DNA of 64,000 bases from the NCBI RefSeq assembly GCF_036227225.1, contig NZ_CP109444.1, positions 5,499,501 to 5,563,500 of the forward strand, read 5' to 3'. Source of the DNA: Streptomyces sp. NBC_01478 (GTDB taxonomy: Bacteria; Actinomycetota; Actinomycetes; Streptomycetales; Streptomycetaceae). The position numbers and the translations under genes are program-made. This document shows, piece by piece, positions 57,142-64,000 of the stretch (the stretch's first letter is position 1; every line of letters starts with the position of its first letter). The notes beneath the pieces were generated by a model, which was not told the DNA's origin, made no database searches, and worked only from the letters and a program-made list of their open reading frames with translations.

Positions 57142-57726
57142 CCCCGGCTCTGTCCTGCCTGTGCCTCGCCTCTGTCCCGCTCGGCTGATCAGGTCGCGGG
57201 AGGTGGGCGGGGCGTGATCCTCGCGGGTTCGGCGGGGCGTGATCCTCGCCGGTGAGCGGGGTGGGGTACCTGCGGCTGTGAGGCGGAGGGGGGCGGCGCC
57301 CGATCCACGCCGGTGAGTGGTGCAGCGCGCGTGGCCGCAAGGCCGAGGAGGGCGGCGCCGCGATGGGGGCCCCGGGCCTTTGAGGCAGTGGAGCGTTTGC
57401 CTCGCCCCGTCTCTGGCTCACCCCTGTCCCGTCCGGCTGGTCAGGTCGCGGGACGTCGGCGGCGCGTGATCCTCGCCGGTGAGTGGTGCGGCGCGTGCGG
57501 CTGCAAGGCCGAGGAGGGCGGCCGCGCGATGGGGGCCCCGGGCCCTGGCCCCGCCTGTGCCCCGCCCCTAACTCACCCCTGCTCCGTCCGGCCCGGGGTC
57601 GCCCGGTTCGCTGGTAGCCCCCGTTTTCCGGGGCTCCGGCGTCTTTATATCGGGCATACGAGGTTCTGTCGGGCTTCTCAGCGGGCGCTCAGGTACCTCT
57701 CATGATCTCGCGACAGTCTCTTTTCC
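57142..57726. repeat. 585-bp non-coding region of imperfect G/C-rich repeats
   Basis: No gene is credible here. A block starting GTCCCGCTCGGCTGATCAGG at 57174 recurs with changes at about 57426 (TCCCGTCCGGCTGGTCAGGT); GGCGTGATCCTCGCCGGTGA occurs at 57236-57255 and a near copy at 57463-57482; GCAAGGCCGAGGAGGGCGGC at 57337 and 57503; ATGGGGGCCCCGGGCC at 57363 and 57529; and CTCACCCCTG at 57418 and 57571. The protease promoter should lie in the last 100 bases (a TTTATA near 57643). Confidence 0.75.
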
Positions 57727-58944
57727 ATGACCGAGAGCTTCCGCCGCAGCGGCGAGTACGAGACCCCCCAGGGCGACCAGCCGCAGGCGTACCCCCAGCA
57801 GCAGCACGCCTCTTCTCCCGTGAACCCGGAGTGGCCGCCCCCGCCGGCCTACCAGCCGCAGCCCGCCCAGCCGGTGCAGCAGGCTCAGCCGGTGCAGCCC
57901 GCCCAGCAGGCCGAGCCCGTGTGGCCGGCTCAGGCGGCCGCCCCCTCGCCCGCCCCGCAGGCCGCCTTCGGCGCCGACGGCGGAGCGTACGGCGGCGACG
58001 GCAACGGCGGCGACACGGCTCTCCTCACCCCCGTCCAGGCCGAGGCGCCCAAGCCCAAGAAGCGCAACCGGGGTCCGCTCGCGCTGCTCGCCGCCGTGGC
58101 GATCGTCGCCGCGGCCGTCGGCGGCGGCACGGCGTACGCCTTCCAGGAGCTGACCGGCAAGGACACCGTCGCCACCACCAGCACCACCACGGCCGTCGTG
58201 CCCGCCAGCAAGAAGGGCGACGTCGCCACCATCGCCGCGACCGTCAGCCCGAGCGTGGTCGAGGTCAACGCCACCCTCAGCAACGGCACCTCGACCGGCG
58301 CGGGCGTGGTCATCACCGCGGGCGGCGAGGTCGTCACCAACAACCACGTCATCGCCGGCGCCACCTCGGTCAAGGTCAAGACGAGCGACGGCAAGTCGTA
58401 CACCGCGACGGTCGTCGGCACCGACAGCAAGAAGGACCTCGCGCTCCTCAAGCTGGCGAACGCCTCCGGCCTGAAGGCGGCCACCCTCGGCAACTCCGCC
58501 GGCGTCCAGATCGGCGACACGGTCGTCGCGATCGGCTCCCCCGAGGGCCTGACCGGCACGGTCACCAGCGGCATCGTCTCCGCCCTGAACCGTGACGTGA
58601 CCGTCTCGACCGACGAGAGCCAGAGCCAGAGCCAGGGTTCCGACGGCAGCGGCCAGTGGCCCTTCCAGTTCGGCGGCCAGCAGTTCAACGGCGACACGGG
58701 CTCCTCGACCACAACGTACAAGGCCATCCAGACCGACGCGTCCCTCAACCCCGGCAACTCCGGCGGTGCGCTGATCGACGCGAACGGCAACATCATCGGC
58801 ATCAACTCCGCGATGTACTCGTCCAGTTCGGACTCCTCGTCCTCGTCGTCCGAGGCCGGAAGCATCGGCATCGGCTTCGCCATCCCGATCAACACCGTCA
58901 AGGCGGACCTGGCCTCGCTGCGAGCGGGCGGCTCCGACAACTAG
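57727..58944 (+). CDS. Membrane-anchored trypsin-like (HtrA-type) serine protease without PDZ domain
   Basis: A 405-residue protein. A 110-residue Gln/Pro/Ala-rich cytoplasmic tail, a basic KPKKRNRG, and a membrane helix (LALLAAVAIVAAAVGGGTAY) are followed by an extracellular protease: the catalytic His in VTNNHVIAGA, the Asp in KKDLALLKL, and the Ser in NPGNSGGALI. The usual C-terminal PDZ domain is missing; the protein ends shortly after the IGFAIPINTVKADLASLRAG strand. Ser-rich loops (SSSDSSSSSSEAGSIG; QSQSQGSDGSG) interrupt the barrel. ATG 57727. Confidence 0.9.
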   Translation: MTESFRRSGEYETPQGDQPQAYPQQQHASSPVNPEWPPPPAYQPQPAQPVQQAQPVQPAQQAEPVWPAQAAAPSPAPQAAFGADGGAYGGDGNGGDTALLTPVQAEAPKPKKRNRGPLALLAAVAIVAAAVGGGTAYAFQELTGKDTVATTSTTTAVVPASKKGDVATIAATVSPSVVEVNATLSNGTSTGAGVVITAGGEVVTNNHVIAGATSVKVKTSDGKSYTATVVGTDSKKDLALLKLANASGLKAATLGNSAGVQIGDTVVAIGSPEGLTGTVTSGIVSALNRDVTVSTDESQSQSQGSDGSGQWPFQFGGQQFNGDTGSSTTTYKAIQTDASLNPGNSGGALIDANGNIIGINSAMYSSSSDSSSSSSEAGSIGIGFAIPINTVKADLASLRAGGSDN

Positions 58945-58980
58945 GGCAATGGCCCATCAGCAACCAGTAGGGAGTACGTC

Positions 58981-59181
58981 ATGATCAAGCAGGTTTCGCA
59001 CACGGTGACCGACACCGGAGCGGCCGGTCTCGGCCTGGCCCTCGGGGTGGCGTACGAACTGCACGCGCCGGCGACGCGGGCGCCGGAGGTGGCGCCGGAA
59101 CTCATGGGCCTCCGTACGAACGCGGCCCGCACGCACCACCGGAAGGTGCCGTTGAAGCGCCTGAGCGGAGTGCGCGGCTGA
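58981..59181 (+). CDS. 66-residue conserved hypothetical protein
   Basis: ATG 58981 has GTAGGGAGTAC upstream at a good distance. The product is short and basic toward the end (IKQVSHTVTDTGAAGLGLAL, GVAYELHAPATRAPEV, RTHHRKVPLKRLSGVRG). It sits 36 bases behind the protease and ahead of the response regulator, on the same strand. No domain known; the clean ribosome-binding site and normal codon use support translation. Confidence 0.6.
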   Translation: MIKQVSHTVTDTGAAGLGLALGVAYELHAPATRAPEVAPELMGLRTNAARTHHRKVPLKRLSGVRG

Positions 59182-59319
59182 GCAGGCGGACCGGGGAGGC
59201 CGATCTCATCCTTTTTCTCACTTCCTCCCCTCTTTACGCGCCAGCCGGGAAACATGCGAGGCTGATTGCGACCAGCCGAGCGTTGTCTCCCCGTCCCACC
59301 GCACCCGAGGAATCCAGCC

Positions 59320-60057
59320 ATGAGCCCCGCCGAAGGCGACCGTGACACCCAGCGCATCCTGATCGTCGACGACGAGCCGGCGGTACGCGAAGCACTCCAG
59401 CGCAGCCTCGCGTTCGAGGGGTACGACACCGAGGTCGCCGTCGACGGCGCGGACGCGCTGGAGAAGGCGACCGCGTACCAGCCCGACCTGGTCGTCCTCG
59501 ACATCCAGATGCCGCGCATGGACGGCCTCACGGCCGCACGCCGGATGCGCGGGGCGGGCACGACGACGCCGATCCTGATGCTGACGGCCCGCGACACGGT
59601 CGGCGACCGCGTCACGGGACTGGACGCCGGCGCGGACGACTATCTGGTCAAGCCCTTCGAACTCGACGAACTCTTCGCGCGGGTACGGGCGTTGCTGCGC
59701 CGCAGTTCGTACGCGGCGGCGGCCGCGGCCGGGGCGGCCCCCGAGGACGACTCCCTCACCTTCGCCGACCTCCGCATGGACCTCGCGACGCGCGAGGTGA
59801 CGCGGAACGGGCGCCAGGTCGAGCTGACCCGCACCGAGTTCACGTTGCTGGAGATGTTCCTGGCGCATCCCCGCCAGGTCCTCACCCGCGAGCAGATCCT
59901 CAAGGCGGTGTGGGGCTTCGACTTCGAGCCGTCGTCCAACTCCCTTGATGTGTACGTGATGTACCTGCGCCGGAAGACGGAGGCAGGGGGCGAGCCTCGG
60001 CTGGTGCACACGGTTCGGGGCGTGGGGTATGTCCTTCGACAGGGTGGCGCGGAGTGA
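59320..60057 (+). CDS. OmpR-family response regulator
   Basis: A 245-residue regulator. Receiver domain about 12-125 with the acidic pair in [16 protein letters not shown], the phospho-Asp in [14 protein letters not shown], and Lys in [14 protein letters not shown]; a winged-helix domain about 150-240 ([56 protein letters not shown]). An Ala-rich linker joins them. ATG 59320 by homology. The stop overlaps the kinase start as GTGA. It follows the protease and may sense envelope stress. Confidence 0.92.
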   Translation: MSPAEGDRDTQRILIVDDEPAVREALQRSLAFEGYDTEVAVDGADALEKATAYQPDLVVLDIQMPRMDGLTAARRMRGAGTTTPILMLTARDTVGDRVTGLDAGADDYLVKPFELDELFARVRALLRRSSYAAAAAAGAAPEDDSLTFADLRMDLATREVTRNGRQVELTRTEFTLLEMFLAHPRQVLTREQILKAVWGFDFEPSSNSLDVYVMYLRRKTEAGGEPRLVHTVRGVGYVLRQGGAE

Positions 60058-61508
60058 AGAAGGTCCTCGACCGGTTCCTGCACCGGTTCCGGACACTGCC
60101 GATCCGGTCGAGGCTGGCGATGCTGGTCGCGGCGGCGGTGGCGTTCGGGGTGGCGGCGGTTTCGGTGACCTGTTGGTTCATCGTGCAGGGGAAGTTGTAC
60201 GACCAGGTCGACGGCAGCCTGAAGGACATGGTGCGCAGGCCGGGCACGGTCCAGTCGTTGTTGCAGAGGTGCACGCAGACCCCTGAGAAGAACACCGACG
60301 TGTTCTCGGGCCGGAACGAATACGTGGAGGCGATCAAGGAGAAGGGCGCGCCCTGCGTCGACCCCAGCTCCCCGGGCACGGTCAAGGCCACCAACACCGA
60401 CAAGAACGTCATCAAGAGCGCGAAGAGCGGCCAAGCCGTCTTCCGCAACGGCACTGACGAGGACGGCAACACCGTCCGCGTGCTGACCCTGTATCTGGGA
60501 GTCGACCAGTCCGACTCCCAGGGGGTGGCCGTGCTCCTCGCTGCCCCGCTCAAGGGCACTCAGTCGACGCTCAACGAACTCGCCCTGATCCTCCTCCTCG
60601 TCTCCGGCATCGGAGTCGTCGGCGCCGGTGCGGCCGGACTCGCGGTCGCCCGCGCAGGTCTCCGCCCCGTCGACAAACTCACCGAGGCCGTCGAACACGT
60701 GGCCCGCACCGAGGACTTGGCCGTCCGGATCCCCGTGGACGAGGACAGCGACGACGAGATCGCCCGCCTCTCCCGCTCGTTCAACTCGATGACGACCTCC
60801 CTCGCCAACTCCCGCGAGCTGCAACAGCAACTCATCGCGGACGCCGGTCACGAACTCCGCACCCCCCTCACCTCCCTCCGTACGAACGTCGAACTCCTCA
60901 CCCGCAGCGAGGAGACCGGCCGCCCGATCCCCCCGGCGGACCGCAAGGCCCTGCTCGCCTCGGTGAAGGCGCAGATGACCGAACTGGCGTCCCTGATCGG
61001 CGACTTGCAGGAGCTGTCCCGCTCGGAGGGCCAGCGGGGTGAGCGCGTCCAGGTGGTGTCGTTGCAGGACACGGTGGAATCCGCCCTGCGCCGAGCCCGC
61101 CTGCGCGGCCCTGAGTTGACGATCACGGCGGACGTCCAGCCCTGGTACGTCCAGTCGGAGCCCTCCGCACTGGAGCGCGCGGTGGTCAACATCCTCGACA
61201 ACGCGGTGAAGTTCAGCCCCGAGGGCGGCACGATCGAGGTGCAGCTCACGCGCGGTGTCCTCACGGTCCGCGACCACGGCCCCGGCATCCCCGCCGACGA
61301 ACTCCCGCACGTCTTCGACCGGTTCTGGCGTTCACCGTCGGCGCGCGCCCTCCCCGGTTCCGGCCTGGGCCTGTCGATCGTCGCCCGCACGATCCAACAG
61401 GCCGGCGGCGAGGTGACGTTGGCGCACGCGCCGGGCGGGGGGACGGTGGCTACGGTGCGGATGCCCGGGGCGCCCACTCCGCCCCCGGAGACGCCGGACA
61501 CACCGTAG
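60054..61508 (+). CDS. Sensor histidine kinase paired with the 59320 regulator
   Basis: A 484-residue kinase. Membrane helix 1 about 20-45, an extracytoplasmic domain of about 110 residues with two Cys ([23 protein letters not shown]), helix 2 about 180-200, a HAMP domain ([20 protein letters not shown]), HisKA with the phospho-His in [13 protein letters not shown], and HATPase with the N box ([14 protein letters not shown]), DHGPGIP and GSGLGLSIV. The start overlaps the regulator stop by 4 bases. A Pro-rich tail follows. The loop with its Cys pair may sense the redox or envelope state. Confidence 0.93.
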   Translation: MKKVLDRFLHRFRTLPIRSRLAMLVAAAVAFGVAAVSVTCWFIVQGKLYDQVDGSLKDMVRRPGTVQSLLQRCTQTPEKNTDVFSGRNEYVEAIKEKGAPCVDPSSPGTVKATNTDKNVIKSAKSGQAVFRNGTDEDGNTVRVLTLYLGVDQSDSQGVAVLLAAPLKGTQSTLNELALILLLVSGIGVVGAGAAGLAVARAGLRPVDKLTEAVEHVARTEDLAVRIPVDEDSDDEIARLSRSFNSMTTSLANSRELQQQLIADAGHELRTPLTSLRTNVELLTRSEETGRPIPPADRKALLASVKAQMTELASLIGDLQELSRSEGQRGERVQVVSLQDTVESALRRARLRGPELTITADVQPWYVQSEPSALERAVVNILDNAVKFSPEGGTIEVQLTRGVLTVRDHGPGIPADELPHVFDRFWRSPSARALPGSGLGLSIVARTIQQAGGEVTLAHAPGGGTVATVRMPGAPTPPPETPDTP

Positions 61509-61537
61509 AGCCCGATACGCATACGTATACGCATACG

Positions 61538-61591
61538 CCGCACGACAGGGCCCGGACCGCGACGTCTCGCGGTCCGGGCCCTGTCGTGCGG
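61538..61591. terminator. Perfect 25-bp-stem hairpin, bidirectional terminator
   Basis: The 25 bases at 61538-61562 (starting CCGCACGACAGGGCCCGG) are exactly complementary to 61567-61591, with a 4-base CGTC loop. It stands between the convergent histidine-kinase (61508) and DUF6243 (61599) genes and would stop transcription from both sides. The GATACGCATACGTATACGCATACG stretch before it (61514-61537) is itself built of alternating repeats. Confidence 0.9.
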
Positions 61592-61598
61592 CGGTGTG

Positions 61599-61814
61599 TC
61601 AGCTCTGTGCGGTGTCGTCGCCCGCCTGCTCGGCGGCCTCGGCCGCGGCCGCCTTCTCGCGCATCTTGCGGACCAGCTCCGCCTTCTGGTCGGCCGCGCC
61701 CTGGCGGTCGAGGTTGCGGTGCGGACCGTGGTTCTGCCGTTCGGCGCGGGACAGCTTCTTGCGCTGGCCGCCGCCCATGCCCACGGGGTTGTTGATGTTC
61801 TTGCTCACGGTCAT
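61599..61814 (-). CDS. DUF6243 small basic protein
   Basis: A 71-residue protein: VSKNINNPVGMGGGQRKKLS, RAERQNHGPHRNLDRQGAAD, then a charged helix (KAELVRKMREKAAAAEAAEQ). The NNPVGMGGGQRKKLSR start is the DUF6243 hallmark; members are Streptomyces-specific and unstudied. ATG 61814. The stop lies 8 bases from the terminator hairpin. Confidence 0.85.
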   Translation of the reverse strand: MTVSKNINNPVGMGGGQRKKLSRAERQNHGPHRNLDRQGAADQKAELVRKMREKAAAAEAAEQAGDDTAQS

Positions 61815-61917
61815 GACAAAGACGGTACCCGGTTCGGCCGGCCTCGCACACCAATCCGTTCGCCCCTAATGCGGAGCTACGGGCGAAACAGGGCATAACC
61901 GCCGATCGCCTTCCGCC

Positions 61918-62316
61918 TCAGTGGAAGCCAAGCATTCCCGGCGAGTCGATGTCGACGGTGACCACGCCCGGCGGGTACGCCTCTTCCCGGGCCGTCAGGA
62001 GAATCGACATGCCCGTGAACTCGGCTCGCGGCAGTGCGCAGTACAGGGCGTGACAGGTGTCCGGTCCGCCGTACCCGTCACGGACCATGCTGCCGATGGT
62101 GACCGCGGAGACCGTGGTCACGTCGTCGACCACCACCGAGGAGAACGCGAGCACACGGTCACCGGCGCCCGCGTCCTCGGACTCCGCCCGCATGAGGCAG
62201 AGCGCGGGAATCCGCAGCAGATCTCCCGGAGTGTGGGCCATGTTCGCGGCGAGAAGGTTCAACGCCTTGTGCCCGTTCGCGAGAGCGCGCGTGGCACCGG
62301 TGTCCAGGATGATCAC
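61918..62316 (-). CDS. PIN-domain-like toxin candidate
   Basis: A 132-residue protein whose start IILDTGATRALANGHKALNL has the first Asp of a PIN domain, followed by LRIPALCLMRAESED (an acidic position in the second helix) and a TCHALYCALPRAEFTGMSIL, then DIDSPGMLGF end. The middle acidic residues of classical VapC are only partly clear. GTG 62316 overlaps the antitoxin stop by 4 bases (GTGA), the usual VapBC arrangement. If real it would be an RNase held by its partner. Confidence 0.7.
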   Translation of the reverse strand: MIILDTGATRALANGHKALNLLAANMAHTPGDLLRIPALCLMRAESEDAGAGDRVLAFSSVVVDDVTTVSAVTIGSMVRDGYGGPDTCHALYCALPRAEFTGMSILLTAREEAYPPGVVTVDIDSPGMLGFH

Positions 62317-62600
62317 GTGGCCGCGCCTCGCGCCCTACGGACCTTCTCGGCGGCGATCTTGTAGATGTTGCCGAGGACGTCAGGCGCCCTGTCGAACTCC
62401 GCGTCGCTGATCTCCAGACCGATCACGTCTCGAACGACCCGCCGGTCCGCGGCCAGCCGCTCGGCGATCTGCTCCGCCGTCGGCTGCGCGGCAGCCAACC
62501 GCTCGACGAACTGCCCCAAGGTCATCCCGTGCTCCTTGGCAACCTGAGCAAGATGGTCCCGGGCCTGCCGGGACACCTGAATGGTCGTGTTCTCCGCCAT
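62313..62600 (-). CDS. Antitoxin candidate (ribbon-helix-helix type)
   Basis: A 95-residue protein: TTIQVSRQARDHLAQVAKEH is a short strand plus helix as in Arc/MetJ-type antitoxins, then GMTLGQFVERLAAAQPTAEQ and a helical tail (FDRAPDVLGNIYKIAAEKVR) likely to wrap the toxin. ATG 62600. It precedes the PIN gene with a 4-base overlap. This is the only toxin-antitoxin-like pair in the window. Confidence 0.72.
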   Translation of the reverse strand: MAENTTIQVSRQARDHLAQVAKEHGMTLGQFVERLAAAQPTAEQIAERLAADRRVVRDVIGLEISDAEFDRAPDVLGNIYKIAAEKVRRARGAAT

Positions 62601-62709
62601 GGTCCAACCATAGCCTGGCAATAGCCACGCTGCGCACCGGTTCCGATCTCTCGGTGACGTGCACAGCTTCCTGCCTTACGCTCCTGCCCTGTTGATTCGG
62701 GGAGGGTCC

Positions 62710-63309
62710 ATGGGTGGGGACGGCGACAGAGACGGGATCGAGCGGGAGTACCGGCGGCGAAGACCCCTGTCCATCGCCTGGTGGCAGATCGGCATCGACG
62801 TGCTCGTCTACGGCACCGTCATTGTGCAGGCGACGACGAATCCGTATCCGCCCGGGCGTTGGTTCAGCATCGTGCTGCTGGTGCTCGTGCCGGTCAGGCT
62901 CGTCCTGGGGCTGCTCTACTGGAAGCGAGGGCGCACGATCGTCGGCGCCCAGGGGATCACCACGCGCGAAGCCCTGCGGACGTCCACCCGGACCTGGCAC
63001 GACCTCTATGACATCCGGGCCGAGTTGAACGCGCGCGGCGTCGAGAACGCCGAGTGGACCACCTATGTCTACGACGGCGACGGGCGCAGGACGCGCCTCC
63101 CCTACTTCGACGACTGGCACCGCCCCGACTTCCACGCCGAACTCGCCGACCTGCGTGCCGTGTCCGCACAACACCGGGGCATGGCCTGGGAGTTGCGGCC
63201 CGAGGTGGAGGAGCGGATCCGGGTCCGGGCGCGGCATCGCAAGGTCTGGGGCGCGGGGTTCCTCGCGGCCGTCGTCGTCGGGTTCGCCACGTTCGTGGTC
63301 CTGGCGTAG
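62710..63309 (+). CDS. PH-like-domain membrane protein (paralogue A)
   Basis: A 199-residue protein from ATG 62710 (GGGGAGGGTCC upstream): DGIEREYRRRRPLSIAWWQI, two membrane helices (about 22-40 and 50-68), then a PH-like beta domain (GRTIVGAQGITTREALRTST, WHDLYDIRAELNARG, RLPYFDDWHRPDFHAELADL), a SAQHRGMAWELRPEVEERIR stretch and a final membrane helix. A paralogue follows directly. No function known. Confidence 0.8.
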   Translation: MGGDGDRDGIEREYRRRRPLSIAWWQIGIDVLVYGTVIVQATTNPYPPGRWFSIVLLVLVPVRLVLGLLYWKRGRTIVGAQGITTREALRTSTRTWHDLYDIRAELNARGVENAEWTTYVYDGDGRRTRLPYFDDWHRPDFHAELADLRAVSAQHRGMAWELRPEVEERIRVRARHRKVWGAGFLAAVVVGFATFVVLA

Positions 63310-63338
63310 GTGCCGTGAAGTCCGAGGATGGGGGCATC

Positions 63339-64000
63339 GTGGACGACCGCGGGATCGAGCGGGAGTACCGCAGGCGGAGGAAGGCGTCCCGGAGGCGGAA
63401 CGTCGTCCTGTGGATCATCGCGGGGAACTCCGTGCTTCAGATGGCCCGGCCGCACAGCAGCATTCCGGTCCGGTACCGGCTGCTCGTCCTGGCGCTCATG
63501 GCGGTGCTGTTCGTCTGGGCGTTTCTCTCCGTGCGGCGCGGGCTCACCTCCGTGACGGCTGACGGGGTCACGGTCCGCGGCGCCTTCCGCGTGCGCGGGC
63601 GGGCCTGGCACGACATCTACGATCTGCGGGTCGAGCGCCACCCGAAGCAGACCGCCGCCGATGCCCAGTCGTTGACCTGGCTCTACGACAACGACGGCCG
63701 CAGGTTCCTGCTCCCCAACGTCGACGACTGGCAACTCCCCGATGTCCGGGCCGAGATCGACGGTCTGCGCACCCTCGCCGCACAACACCGCGGCATGGCC
63801 TGGGAGTCGCGGCCCGAGGTCGAGGCGCGGATCCGGCTGCGCGCGGGGCATCGCAAGGCTCAGGAGCGAGCGGTCGTCTGGACCCTGCTCGTCTTCTTCG
63901 CCGCCGTCGGGTATCTGGCGTGGGAGGTGAGCGTCGGCGACGAACCCCACCCCTTCCTGCTGCTCCTCTGCGCTCCGCTCGCCGCGTACACCCTCCTCGT
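63339..64000 (+). CDS. PH-like-domain membrane protein (paralogue B), cut by window edge
   Basis: Starts at GTG 63339 (or 63315 in frame) and runs off the right edge. DRGIEREYRRRRKASRRRNV, two membrane helices, RGRAWHDIYDLRVERHPKQT, LLPNVDDWQLPDVRAEIDGL and AAQHRGMAWESRPEVEARIR match paralogue A piece by piece, so the two arose by tandem duplication. The GAGGATGGGGG upstream of 63339 is the better ribosome-binding site. The C-terminus is not seen. Confidence 0.8.
   Translation, partial: MDDRGIEREYRRRRKASRRRNVVLWIIAGNSVLQMARPHSSIPVRYRLLVLALMAVLFVWAFLSVRRGLTSVTADGVTVRGAFRVRGRAWHDIYDLRVERHPKQTAADAQSLTWLYDNDGRRFLLPNVDDWQLPDVRAEIDGLRTLAAQHRGMAWESRPEVEARIRLRAGHRKAQERAVVWTLLVFFAAVGYLAWEVSVGDEPHPFLLLLCAPLAAYTLL

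Noticed and set aside
57313..57705. 130-codon frame between the LacI gene and the protease
   Set aside because: It crosses the repeated non-coding units and has no ribosome-binding site or recognisable domain.

Overview
The window is chromosomal DNA from a high-GC actinomycete, almost certainly Streptomyces. Codon third positions are strongly G/C, GTG starts and 4-base ATGA/GTGA overlaps are common, and recognisable Streptomyces core genes are present: glnR, nur, rsiG, a heparin-binding-haemagglutinin-like protein, LmeA, DUF1416 plus a thiosulfate sulfurtransferase, and DUF397/DUF5753 regulators. The order glnR (55.2 kb), sulfurtransferase (51 kb), nur (40.3 kb), rsiG (38 kb) looks like a conserved core backbone, broken up by accessory DNA.

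Layout. 1-2.5 kb: end of a PP2C phosphatase, DUF2516, HbhA-like protein and its Xre regulator. 2510-15945: a complete 13.4-kb Tn7-like transposon whose ends can be placed to the base: terminal TGTCCTGTCTC inverted repeats, sub-terminal 20-bp repeats, and a perfect 5-bp target duplication GCCGA at 2505-2509 and 15946-15950. It sits inside a Tet(X)-like FAD monooxygenase gene. The two halves of that gene (15946-16890 and 2328-2509) rejoin in frame into a 373-residue protein when the element and one GCCGA copy are removed. The transposon carries TnsA, TnsB, TnsC/TniB and one TniQ, then cargo: a small membrane protein, a dienelactone-hydrolase-like protein that lacks its nucleophile, a DUF3800 protein, a truncated integrase interrupted by an inverted-repeat-bounded membrane-protein gene, a large HTH/P-loop/helical-repeat ATPase diverging from a 69-residue membrane protein, and a phosphotransferase. 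The cargo also holds several perfect long-range inverted repeats and a repeated 29-bp palindromic element.

16.9-23.7 kb: the TetR partner of the broken monooxygenase, a transglutaminase-like protein, an ECF41-type sigma factor operon (membrane protein, reductase with a premature in-frame stop, sigma factor), GNAT, kinase-like, HAD-like and RraA genes. 23.7-36.9 kb: an accessory region with four GntR-type regulators that share an unusual C-terminal sensor-like domain, a membrane-anchored protein with a related domain, a tandem double phosphotransferase, a HAD hydrolase coupled to one regulator, and tiny ORFs in duplicated palindrome-rich intergenic regions. Eis-type acetyltransferase, IS5 and IS982 remnants and an orphan immunity protein follow.

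36.9-64 kb: mostly core genome. L-asparaginase; RsiG, the c-di-GMP-dependent anti-sigma factor, with both signature motifs intact; D-Tyr-tRNA deacylase; YgfZ; the nickel regulator Nur; a nitrobindin; a three-gene overlapping operon of membrane-anchored secreted-domain proteins; a DUF397/Xre pair; several small enzymes; DUF1416 and sulfurtransferase with a Cys-containing leader peptide and an attenuator-like hairpin; LmeA; MoaD/ThiS; an alpha/beta hydrolase; GlnR; a LacI regulator; a trypsin-like protease next to a two-component system; a perfect 25-bp-stem terminator; a PIN-type toxin-antitoxin pair; and two tandem PH-like membrane proteins, the last cut by the window edge. No tRNA, rRNA, CRISPR array or cas gene was seen.
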